A stretch of DNA of 64,000 bases, taken from Chlorophyllum brunneum. Its lineage: Eukaryota > Basidiomycota > Agaricomycetes > Agaricales > Agaricaceae. Numbering within the stretch: the stretch's first letter is position 1; each line of letters starts with the position of its first letter. The notes under the pieces are model-generated. The model saw nothing but the letters and a program-made list of their open reading frames with translations, was not told where the DNA came from and did not search any database. Position numbers and translations under genes: made by a program. The stretch is from the NCBI GenBank assembly GCA_963576785.1, contig OY756141.1:2604001-2668000 (forward strand). The letters are read 5' to 3'. Shown here one piece after another: positions 43,092 through 53,275 of the stretch.

Positions 43092-45854
43092 TCACATCTT
43101 AAGCGTAGGTTTCACGATCCAGACCTTTTTCTCCTTACACTTCTCTCCGACTTCTCTAATCTTTGCTTCTATCGCAATCTTCTTCACTTTGTGTGCTTTC
43201 AGCTCCTGGTATATTGTTTCCACTAGTAGCACGAAACTGGCCAACTGTAGCTCGGATATCTTTGTGAGGAGGAACGGAAGATGTGTATCTGGGAAAGGAT
43301 TCTTCAGTGGTGCAGCGAGCTTCTTCATGGCACCGCTTGAAGAAGTGGCGACAGTGTCGGGAACGTTTGGGCCGGCAAAGGGGCCATTGGGGGCAGTGGT
43401 AAGTAGTGCCGTGGGCGCTGATGCCTTGAGACTTGCTTTGTAGTCCTCCACGCACGTCGACACGAAAGTAAATGGGTCAACAGGGAAGGGTGTATCTGCA
43501 GGACACACATCTCAGTGTGGGTCATGACGTGGTAGCTTGCCTTCACCTTACCATTGAACATCTGTATCCGGTACTGATTGAAGGGTTCATATTCGCAGTC
43601 TCCAATTCGTGTCTCCCAACATGGTCCCTTTGTAAATGGCAACAGTGGGACCACAACCTTCCGTCTCTTCGCCTTCTTATCCGGCTCCGGAGCTTTGCGT
43701 TTTGGAGGTGGAGGTGGAGGCATATCCGGAAAACCTGGGAGCATAGGGGGGGAAAGGTCCCGCACGTCATGATATAGCATCTCGGGCTCTTCATCATCAT
43801 CCACCAGCCAACTATCCATGTCTGAATCGGCCGAATCAGAGCCACCGTCTTCCTCGTCATCGTCCAGTACATCGTCGGCGTCTCCCATAGGCTCCTCTTC
43901 CCACTCCGCTCCACTGTCGTATCCGTAATCAAACTCTACGACATCTTTGGCGAATGGTCTTCGAGGACCAATGCTTTTCGAACTCCGTGTCCATGTGCCA
44001 AAATATCCAGGCCGTGCGTCTTCGTGATAGATAAATACTTTTGCTGGATACACATCGCGATCTTGTAGCTGGTTGAGGAGGACGCGGACTTCGTTGTCCT
44101 CGCCTGCGACTTCGGCCTCTGATAGTTTTGTCACGAGATCCAGAACAGAGTGTGGATTGTACGTCTTGAATTTGGTTTCTGTGCCTGTCCGTCTTGGCCG
44201 CGGAAGTCTTGAGGAGTCAAGGGGTGGGTGCAGCGAGGTGAGTATATTGCTTAGTCGTTCTAGTTCAGGAGGGGACTATTACTGATGAAACTAGAGAACA
44301 GTGACAACGAACGTACCTTGTGATGTCATCTTACTGACGTTTATTGGGGACTGTTGCGCGTCGAGCATAACGACATCATCCTTCCCGGTTTCTTGATCAG
44401 AGTCGATGACAATGATACTAGAGTCATCAGTTCCTGTGGTTTCCTTTCCTTTTCGCTTCCTGGGTGCTCTAAACCAGTTAGGCGGTGCAAGAACAGAGCC
44501 CTTCTTGAGAACGAATGGTTTGAACGTTCTCTCGAAGTCATTCTGGATGTGAGATGATGCTGCACTCGATTCGCCGACCTTGGAACTTGAGGCAACCGGT
44601 AATCTTGTTTTCGCAAAGAAACTAGCCATAAGGGTCCGTGATTTATTCTCTGCGTCTTTGGCTTTTTTCTCTCTCTCCGCTTTTACTGCCTTCTTCTCCT
44701 GTCTATTCTTCTCCTGGATTGTGGTGAGTCTGACGAAGGAAGAACGAGGATAGCCTGCACGATATACCTTGGCAACCTTCTCCGGGTCTTTGGATTTCTT
44801 TGGTCGCCCAGCTGTATCCTGCGCCTCATTCCTCTCATTCTCGTCTTCGTGAGGTTTCCTTGACTTGACAGGTGTGGACGTCTTCTCATTGTCGGATTTG
44901 GTGTCTTGAAGCAGCTCCACTAATGTATTGGACGCATCTTTAGCTGCAGCCCGATTGGTGCCCTTAGGATCAAGGATGGCATTCCGCTCAGCTTGGGTGA
45001 GGGCCTCAAATATCTGCCGCAAATACTCCTTGGCCTAGGCGTAGTCAAGCAGCACTCCCAGTTCGGATAGCAGTAATCTGCGCACCTGCACTCGTTCTAG
45101 CAAGCGAGCCTCTACTTTCTCCCGCACACTCTTGGGCAACCAATCCATGTAATTTTCCTTTACCTCCCACCTCCACGCACATACAACTGCGGGTGTCTTT
45201 GAACCATTCGGTCCCTCAAGCCCATAGTTTTTGCGATGCAGTACAGATTTGATAGCCTGTTCCACAGCTCGCTGTGGTAGGATCGAGTTTGGTGAGGTGA
45301 GCCTAGAGTCCTCGTCATCCTCCTGAGGTGGTATCAACTCCTGTTGCACATGCTTCACAAGGGCTGGAAGAGTTTTGTCACTGAAGAATTCGCTTGTGTA
45401 AATAGAACGAGGCGGGGTGATCTGGCGAAAGTTCACCTGTCGTGTCCGAGCTTCGCTATTAGGGGTAGGTGCTCGTCTGGGATAGATTGTAGTGGAGGCT
45501 CTTGTTTTTCAATCCGTTGCTCGATCACTTCTCTAAACTTTACGATTTCTACAAACGGATATCAACAGAAGCTGCAGAAAACCAACGATGGGTCGTACCC
45601 TGGAGAGTCTCGGATAGTTTCTCGAGGGACATTGGTTTCTGTTTGAAGATGACCTTGCCATTTTTCAGTTCGACAATCGCATGCTTCCCCTGCTTTTCTA
45701 TGGCAGTTTCCGCGTTTTTAAGTCAAAGTGATAGCGGAAAAAAGGGATCGCGTCTCACTCTGTGGACTTTGGGATATGGCTATGAGTTTTGTCAGCGCGA
45801 GTGGAAAACAAAGCAAACGGGTGGAATACCCTTCGCAGCATTCTCTTCGTGCAT
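43092..45854 (-). CDS. CAC1: Chromatin assembly factor 1 large subunit (CAF-1 p150/Cac1)
   Basis: Eight minus-strand exons: 45854-45830, 45779-45759, 45697-45599, 45548-45437, 45392-45086, 45034-44317, 44259-43552, 43495-43092; 797 aa. CAF-1 deposits H3-H4 behind replication forks via PCNA. The N-terminal half has I-P-D-E-H-L-P-L-I-A-K-L and L-P-A-L-V-K-H-V-Q. The centre is a long charged K/E/R-rich coil (E-K-N-R-Q-E-K-K-A-V-K-A-E-R). Then come the diagnostic core K-V-F-I-Y-H-E-D-A-R-P-G-Y-F-G-T-W and D-Y-G-Y-D-S-G-A-E-W-E-E-E, followed by a very acidic D/E run. A TAG in frame at 45035-45037 is the acceptor of a 51-nt intron (45085-45035), not a stop. The C-terminus may extend through alternative exons. 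It shares a 97-bp promoter with RFC2. Confidence 0.88.
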
Positions 45855-45951
45855 GCTAAACGCAGTGTGGTAGGCACGAGGACAAGGTGGGAATGGGTCG
45901 ACGCGACTGTGACAGCATTACCGACGCGCCTGTCACATCTCGCGTCCTGTC
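45855..45951. promoter_or_regulatory. Shared bidirectional promoter CAF-1 / RFC2 with three MCB-like cores
   Basis: Only 97 bp separate the two start codons. ACGCG cores lie at 45901-45905, 45924-45928 and, inverted, 45941-45945. Each matches five of six positions of the yeast MCB ACGCGT. Both genes act at replication forks, so joint G1/S control is a natural inference. No TATA box is seen. Confidence 0.55.
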
Positions 45952-47335
45952 ATGGCTGCCAATTTCTTCAACTCAAAACCAGCCCCCAGGTCTTCCGCAA
46001 AACATACTCTAGACCCGGCACTACAGCCATGGGTGGAAAAATAGCGAGTCTGTCGTTCTTTTTCTGGGGCCCAAACCTAACGCGATCCCTAGTCGGCCAA
46101 AGACAATCGAGGATGTGTCTGCTCAAGACCATACTGTTGCAGTATTACGGAAAACGCTGACTTCAACCAACGTATGTCGGTTAAATTGATTGTTGATGTG
46201 ATTGTTCACATATTTTCCAGCTTCCGCACATGCTTTTCTACGGTCCTCCAGGAACAGGGAAGACTTCAACTATCTTGGCCCTGGCAAGGCAACTCTTTGG
46301 GTATCCCATCAGACATCTTGACTATAAGAATTTCGCTCTCACGCATTTCAATGCAGACCCGACAACTTCAAAAATCGAGTACTTGAACTCAACGCCTCAG
46401 ATGAACGGGGCATCGCCATCGTTCGGGAGAAAATCAAAGACTTCGCTCGCCAAACACCTCGAGCCCAGGCCGTCACTTCAGATGGCAAAACGTACCCATG
46501 TCCCCCTTACAAGATCATTATCCTGGATGAAGCCGATTCTATGACACAGGACGCCCAAGGTGCACTTCGGCGGATAATGGAAACCTATGCACGAATCACA
46601 CGTTTCTGTCTTGTATGCAACTACGTCACAAGGCTAGTCATATTCCTTCCTTCTTACAAGCCATCTACTTACAAGTCGTTTCAAATAGGATTATAGAACC
46701 TCTCGCTTCTCGCTGCTCCAAATTCCGTTTTACACCTCTTGATCCCGGTTCAGCCTCAGCACGTCTAACCTACATCGCCCAACAGGAGAATGTAGGCGTT
46801 GGCGAATCCGTGATCGACGCCCTCATCGACGTTTCAGGTGGTGACCTCCGTCGTGCTATAACTTATCTCCAATCTGCGTCCCGCCTCTCCTCAGCTTCTG
46901 ACCCTCCAACACCCATCCTACCTCGCGATATTCAAGAGATTGCAGGAGTAGTCCCTGACAAAGTCATCAATGATTTTGCCAGAACCCTCGGCATCGAAAT
47001 TGATGGTGAAGATATGGACGTGGATGGAGACTCTAAATCCAACTTCTCGACAGTTCAGAAAAAGGTCAAGGCGATCATCAGAGATGGATACTCTGCAACA
47101 CAGATACTTTCACAGGTGAGCCCAATTTCCTCCGCGGCCCCCGCCCCCGGCTGACCGTGAATACACTGTACAGCTCCATGACCTCGTCGTGCTCCATCCT
47201 ATACTCAACAGTAAGCAAAAATCGACGTGTGCACTGGTTTTTGCCGAGGCCGATAAGGCACTTTGTGATGGTTCAGATGAAGAGCTTTGGGTACTCGAGA
47301 TTGCCCTTCGTGTACTTAAGGCAGTGACTGCGTAG
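45952..47335 (+). CDS. RFC2: Replication factor C subunit 2 (human RFC4 type)
   Basis: Six exons: 45952-46043, 46093-46171, 46221-46300, 46357-46632, 46689-47115, 47174-47335; 371 aa. RFC is the AAA+ clamp loader that places PCNA on DNA. RFC boxes are clear: P-W-V-E-K-Y-R-P-K-T, Walker A G-P-P-G-T-G-K-T (65-72), [10 protein letters not shown], Walker B I-I-L-D-E-A-D-S, then [20 protein letters not shown]. The E-N-A-S pattern and Y-P-C-P-P-Y-K-I-I segment point to yeast Rfc2. Two introns have GC donors: 46044-46092 (GCGAGT) and 46633-46688 (GCTAGT). Both are forced by conserved motifs, since the reading frame otherwise hits TAG or loses T-R-I-I. Confidence 0.95.
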
Positions 47336-47682
47336 ACTCTAAGCTCTCCACATACCCATAGACCCGCCATCCATTCTTAACATGCAAGCTTTCAGACGAA
47401 GACAATTGTTCTGCAAGAAATCGTGTCATCATTATCGCCTTCATATCAACACGTCTACGAGATAATACAGCTCCATCAGATGCAGATAATCCAAGATCCA
47501 GAGGGCAATACTCGCACATAAGCATCAGACTTCCATGAACCCTTATGCAAAAGACGAAGAACATGACGATATCATAAGCATGAGAGCAAGAAAAGAGAGG
47601 ATATGGTGGGGAAATCTACACTGCATAGACATAGTAGAAAAAGCAACAAAGCACGGAAAGGAAAAATGTTCAATGAGTTGCT
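47336..47682. other. Convergent spacer RFC2 / Hsp70
   Basis: 347 bp of 3' flanking sequence shared by two convergent genes; A-rich toward the Hsp70 end. No feature recognised. Confidence 0.4.
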
Positions 47683-48929
47683 TCACCGGATACCAGCGGT
47701 GGCTTTTTGAAGGGCACGCTTAATGCCGAGCTGAGCCTTCTTGAGCTCGTCGGCTGACGAATCCTCAATTTCCAACTTCTCGAGGGCGCGAGCAAGCTCA
47801 GCCTCAACCTGAGACTTGGCCCCACGCTTGAGTTTCATGCCGATCTCGGGGGAGGTGATTGTGCTCTCGACCTGGTGAATATAAGCCTCAAGATCAGACT
47901 TGGCCTCATGACGGGCGGTGAAATCTTTGTCTGCTTGCTTGAACTGTTCGGCATCCTTGATCATCTGCTCGATCTCGGCGGACGAGAGACGACCAACGGA
48001 GTTGGTAATGCCTATAAAAGATCCATCAGGACATCGGCTGTGGCAAATCACAGCCAAGACTTACTGATAGATGCCTTGCGACCAGAGGTGCGGTCCTGAG
48101 CAGTGACCTTCAAGAGACCATTAGCATCGACCTCGAAAGTGGTAACGAGCTCTGCCTGGCCACGGGACATGGGCGGAATGCCAGTGAGCTCAAACTCGCC
48201 AAGGAGACGGTTGTCGCGGCACTGGGTGCGCTCACCCTCATAGACAGGGAAGGTGACAGTAGTCTGATTGTCCTCAACGGTGGTGAAGACACGAGACTTG
48301 TTGGTGGGGATGGGAGTGTTACGAGGGACGACAACACCGAAAACATCACCCTGCATGGCAACACCGAGGGACAAAGGGGCAACATCAAGAAGGAGGAGGT
48401 CCTTGGTCTGCTCGGAAGTCTGGCCAGTGAGAACGGCAGCCTGGACAGCAGCACCGTAAGCAACGGCTTCATCAGGATTGATGGACTTGTTTAGCTGGCG
48501 ACCACCGAAGTACTCAGAAACGAGAGCCTGAATCTTGGGGATACGGGTGGAACCACCGACGAGGACGATATCATCGACCTTCTCGCGGGCCATCTTCGCA
48601 TCTTTCAGGACCTTCTCAACGGGTTCAAGAGTAGACTTGAAGAGAGTAGCGTTGATTTCCTCGAAACGAGCACGGGTAATGTTCGCAGAGAAGTCCTCAC
48701 CCTAAGCAACAAAACAAAATAAAAATCAGGTATTTGTTAACATACAATATGTAAACCAACCTGGTAAAGGGAGTCAACCTCGACGGTGGTCTGGGTGACA
48801 CTAGAGAGGGTCCTCTTCGCACGCTCACAGGCAGATCTAAGACGCCTAAGGGCACGGGCGTCGTCAGAGATGTCAAGTTTGGTCTTCTTCTTGAAATCGT
48901 TTTTGAAGTGCTCGAGAAGAGCATTATCA

Positions 48930-48961
<32 letters not shown>

Positions 48962-49007
48962 GGTAGCTTTCACGGCGAAGACACCTCCGCTAATGTTGAG
49001 GAGCGAA

Positions 49008-49039
<32 letters not shown>

Positions 49040-49923
49040 AAGGACATTCTTCTCTTCCTTGGATTGGCGATCAAGGCCGTAAGCAATGGCAGCAGCAGTG
49101 GGCTCGTTGATGATACGGAGAACATCGAGGCCAGCGATGGTTCCGGCATCCTTGGTGGCAAGACGCTGTGAGTCGTTGAAGTAGGCAGGAACGCTTGTAT
49201 AGTAATAATATAATCAAAATTGGTCCGATGCCGAGTAGAAGGCAAATTTTACGCACGTGACGACAGCCTTCTGGACAGTCTTACCAAGTTTGGCCTCGGA
49301 GATTTCCTTCATTTTTGTGAGAACCATAGCCGATATTTCTTGAGGGCTGAAAGTCTTCTCGTCGCCGAGGTAGTTGACCTTGATCAGAGGGGATCCATCC
49401 TTCTCGACAACCTCGAACGGCCAGTGAGTCATGTCCTGCGGCGCATGTTTAAACATTCCCCGTGGCGAGAAGTAGATGATCAGCGAACCTTCTTCACATC
49501 GGGATCGCTTAGAAAAATGAAGTTATTAGTCTACAAAAACGTTATCGCAAGTGGGATAGTACTCACTCGTAGCGACGGCCAATGAGTCGCTTGGCGTCGA
49601 AGACGGTGTTTTTGGGATTCATGGCCGCCTGATTCTTGGCAGCATCACCAATCAAACGCTCCTCAGCAGAGAAAGCGACGTATGACGGCGTTGTACGGTT
49701 ACCCTCTGCACAGAATGTGTCAAACTGGCACACAGGAGAGTACAATCACGAGGGAAAGGAACGAACGATCGTTGGCAATGATTTCGACACGGTCATTTTG
49801 CCAAACACCAACGCAACTAACGATCAATGAGATACATCGATCACTGGCACTACCGGTGACTTACGAGTAGGTGGTACCGAGATCAATACCGACAGCGCCC
49901 TCAAAGAGGTCCTCCGCAGACAT
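47683..49923 (-). CDS. SSB1: Hsp70 of the ribosome-associated SSB type
   Basis: Eight minus-strand exons: 49923-49865, 49816-49767, 49705-49567, 49507-49489, 49435-49257, 49193-48761, 48701-48065, 48011-47683; 614 aa. SSB chaperones bind nascent chains at the ribosome. The ATPase domain starts [15 protein letters not shown] and contains [21 protein letters not shown] and [10 protein letters not shown]. The short C-terminus, without EEVD, ending [14 protein letters not shown], and [11 protein letters not shown] point to SSB rather than SSA or BiP. No signal or HDEL motif is present. One exon is 19 nt. Antisense open frames over this gene are shadows of its codon bias. Confidence 0.95.
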
Positions 49924-50055
49924 TTTTAGATTTTAGAAGGGGAAGAGAGTTGGTGGATGAAAGCGAAGATGGGATGGGCGAGAAAAAAAAATCGATGGGT
50001 GAGGTAAGCGTCCGCCTTTGAATTTTGCACAGCCACCCAAACCATTCCCGACTCC
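49924..50055. promoter_or_regulatory. Bidirectional promoter SSB-type Hsp70 / mitochondrial uS2m
   Basis: 132 bp between start codons, with an A9 tract near 49983 and purine-rich sequence on the Hsp70 side. I looked for heat-shock elements (alternating GAA/TTC) and found none convincing, which fits a constitutive SSB gene. Confidence 0.45.
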
Positions 50056-51022
50056 ATGTCCTCCCGGTCCATGCGCCCGTGGCTCGCTGCCGCTGCGCGA
50101 TGCTCCCAACCCCCCTCTCCAAAACCACATAGCACAGCCAGACTACGTTCTCTGACAACAGAGGCACCACGTCGCCTCGAGACAGTCGAAGACTGGGCCG
50201 AATTCACAAAGCACAGGGAAAAACTTGGCCTGCTCAGTACGCTAACCCACCCTCATCTAGGCGTACCCCATACTTATCACGTTTCCAGTCAATCAGTTAT
50301 CACAGTATGGCTCTGAACAGATACCAAATACCTCATTCAAGCCGAGTGACTCGCTACACCGACCCCAAGCTCAAGGGACTCTTTCCGCACTTCTGGCCTC
50401 TGGCGCGCACTTTGGCCATGCATCAACGCGGATGAACCCCAACTTTATGCCCTACGCCTACGGCACTCGTGCAGGCATCACCATCATTGATCTCGACCAA
50501 ACCCTTCCCCTCCTCCGTCGTGCCGCCAACCTCGTCCGAGCTGTCGCTAAAAGCCGAGGTTCAATCGTGTTCATTGGAACGCGTCCCGACTTGCAACCTG
50601 CTGTCCAGAAAGCTGCTCAACGCCTCGGAAAGCAAGGGTACTCCGTCGGGGACCGCTGGCTACCGGGTACCCTAACCAACCGACGACACTTCTTTGGAAA
50701 CGACGTTGACAAGCTTAAAGCCGTCCCTGACTTGGCTATTGTTCTCAACCCCACGCAGAACATGAACGCCATTCGGGAATGCGCAGCAGAACACGTTCCT
50801 ACCATTGGTATCATCGACTCTAACGTCGACCCACGGATTGTGATGTATCCCATCCCAGCAAATGATGAGAATACGAGGACAGCGGAGTTAGTCACGGGAA
50901 TCCTTAGCATTGCTGGTCGGGAAGGTGTCGCTATTGCTAACGCGGAGTCGGAGAGATATGCTGAGCAGCACAGGAGGAATCAACGGCAAAGAAACAAAGC
51001 GTTATATCGTTTAAGAGCATAA
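50056..51022 (+). CDS. MRP4: Mitochondrial small-subunit ribosomal protein uS2m
   Basis: Two exons: 50056-50236 and 50289-51022; 304 aa. The N-terminus is Arg/Ser/Ala-rich without acidic residues for about 35 residues (S-R-S-M-R-P-W-L-A-A-A-A-R), a likely mitochondrial presequence. The uS2 fold is marked by A-H-F-G-H-A-S-T-R-M-N-P-N-F-M-P-Y-A-Y-G, I-V-F-I-G-T-R-P-D-L-Q, W-L-P-G-T-L-T-N-R and P-T-I-G-I-I-D-S-N-V-D-P. The acceptor at 50288 was chosen because it alone keeps the frame into G-T-L-S-A-L-L-A-S-G-A-H-F-G. The stop codon is just 9 bp from that of the convergent TRP2 gene. Confidence 0.94.
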
Positions 51023-51031
51023 TTACAGGTA

Positions 51032-52997
51032 TTAATTAATTATATGTCTAGATATCATGCTGCTTGGTTTTGAGATTGATTCTGCTGGATCTGGTACCAG
51101 TGCTCTAGATGCCATTGGATCAGCTGACGCGAAAGTAATCCCAAGGCAATATTTCATACCTTCTGCCTGCTTCAATGCACGAACGTTGGAACCAAGTTTG
51201 TTGATGGTCTCAATGTACTCATCCTCTTCCACGCTGTCAAAGACGATACCACCACCTGCTTGCAGGTATGCCGTTCCCTCCTTGAAAAGCATGGTACGGA
51301 TGGCGATGCAAGTATCCATGGAGTCCCCTGCGAAGTCAAAGCGACCAACAGCACCGGCGTAGACTCCACGCTTCTCCTGCTCCAGGGAAGAAATAATCTC
51401 AATGGCTTTGATCTTGGGGGCACCGGACACTGTCCCAGCGGGGAAGATAGACCTAAAAGCGTCGAATCTAGAAATTGTAAGTAATCGGCTAGCCTGAATT
51501 TGAAAAGAGCCATACCTTGTCTTTCCTTCCCGTAGGCGGCCAGAGACTTGTGACGTGATATGGATAACATGGCTGAATTTCTCAAGTTTCATCAGGTGGT
51601 CAACCTTGACAGTCTTGGGTTGGCAGACACGGTTCACGTCATTTCGTGCGAGATCCACAAGCATGATATGTTCTGCGCGATCCTTCTCCGAGGCCAGGAG
51701 CATAGCGCCTAGCTTCTCGTCCTCTGCAATTCCCTATTAGTTTATTCTATGATATGACTGGCAGTCATATGGAATGTACCTTCTGGTGTCTTGCCTCGCT
51801 TGACCGTGCCAGCAATGGCGTGGTTGAAAACAACGTTCTTATCAACTTTACACAATGTTTCCGGACTAGCCCCAACAATTTGGAAGTCACCCAAGTCGAG
51901 ATAGAACATGTATGGCGAAGGGTTGATCTGGCGAAGCTGACGATAGGCGTTAAAAGGGTGAAGATCGGTCTTCCGAGCTAACCGCTGAGAGGGGACAGCT
52001 TGAATGATGTCTCCAGCAACGATGTGCTCCTTCAGCTTGGTCACGAAGCCTTCGTAGCCAACCTTCCCAACATTGGAAACGCCCTCGTTCCCGAGCGTGA
52101 TAGGAGGCTGGTAGGGTTCTGGTGTTGATGTACTTAGGAGGACCTTGGCTAGGCGACGAGCTTTGGCAACCGCGGTTTTGTAGATGAAAGCAAGGTTTCC
52201 AGGTGGTGAGGTTTTAGGGCTGAAGACGTGAGAAACGACTTTGAGAGTTTGGAAGATGTGGTCGTATATGAGAAGAGTGTCGACAAGCATGAAAACAGCC
52301 TCTGGGATTTTTAGGGGATCACGAAGTTCTGTTTTCGTCTTGGGCTCAAAGTGTTGGATGCAGTCGTAGGCGACATAGCCAATGGCACCACCAGTAAAAG
52401 TTGGTACCTCGGGTATCTGGACGTATTGGTGAAGAGCGAGTTCTTTCTGCAAAGAAACCATAGGATCGCCCGTGATTTCTTCATTGGGGCCAGTCTTGAT
52501 AACTTTCAGAGGATCTAAACCGCACTGTATTTAATGTGACATTTGGTATGTGATTAGACCATGACTCACCTGCACCGATGAAACTGTAGCGAGCGACGTT
52601 CTCTCCTCCGATGACAGACTCGAGGAGGAAGCTGTATTTGGAGTCCTTGGCAACCCGTAGGTATGCCATGCATGGTGTGAGCAGATCTGCGGGGAGTTCG
52701 ACATAGATTGGGACACAATTTCCCTTCTTCTCGTGGACGATCAATTGCTCGACGGTTTCGTACGACGGATAAGCAGTAAGTTTCTAGACAGATATTGAGT
52801 GACCTATTGTGAAGGGTGAGGCCCAAGCCTACCTGAGGATCCATGGCAATAAGGTGATGGAGGACAGCAGCAGGAGCTACGGCTTTTATTGGAAAGGGAG
52901 ACACGTCTGGACTCTGTGAAGGCCGAAAAGTGTGAATTTGACGAGATCGTGGCTGGAGCGCCGCGGCCGACAGCTGATCGGAGTTTTCTTGGGACAT
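51032..52997 (-). CDS. TRP2: Anthranilate synthase component I
   Basis: Five minus-strand exons: 52997-52833, 52783-52570, 52514-51780, 51723-51516, 51467-51032; 585 aa. It makes anthranilate from chorismate using ammonia or glutamine through the partner TRP3, the first step of tryptophan synthesis. An N-terminal extension rich in Ser/Pro precedes the catalytic domain. The feedback site L-L-E-S is at 108-111. Chorismate-binding motifs are visible: [37 protein letters not shown] and [14 protein letters not shown]. Tail residues beyond L-G-I-T-F are Ser/Pro-rich. It is divergent from SHQ1 with 278 bp between starts. Confidence 0.96.
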
Positions 52998-53275
52998 GAC
53001 CAAAGATAACTTTGAAACTCGGCCATTTGCCTACCACCACATCTCCCGTACGAGCCCCCGGACAGGACCCGCTTACTAGATCTGCATACCTCTCGGAATC
53101 GCCAGATCGAGCTGAAGGCTCAGGCAACGCCAAAGGCATCGTTCCCCGCGCAGAACAAAGGATCACAGGCTGCACCATACCTCCATCACCAACTCAATTG
53201 TTAACCGTCTCACCTTCGCGTTAAATTGCCGAGACATAGCTATTCATATTGACAACACATCTATCAGCTATCACA

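Noticed and set aside
45035..45037. Apparent premature stop in CAF-1
   Set aside because: Explained by a 51-nt intron with donor GTGCGC at 45085 and this TAG as acceptor; the joined protein continues in frame.
46042..46044. Apparent stop (TAG) in RFC2 after V-E-K
   Set aside because: A GC donor inside the codon restores the invariant Y-R-P-K-T.
48110..48472. 120-codon open frame antisense to the others in the Hsp70 gene
   Set aside because: Reads the Hsp70 exon in another frame on the same strand; composition follows Hsp70 codon bias and no family matches.
49924..50055. Heat-shock elements in the Hsp70 promoter
   Set aside because: No three adjoining GAA/TTC units in alternating orientation were found.
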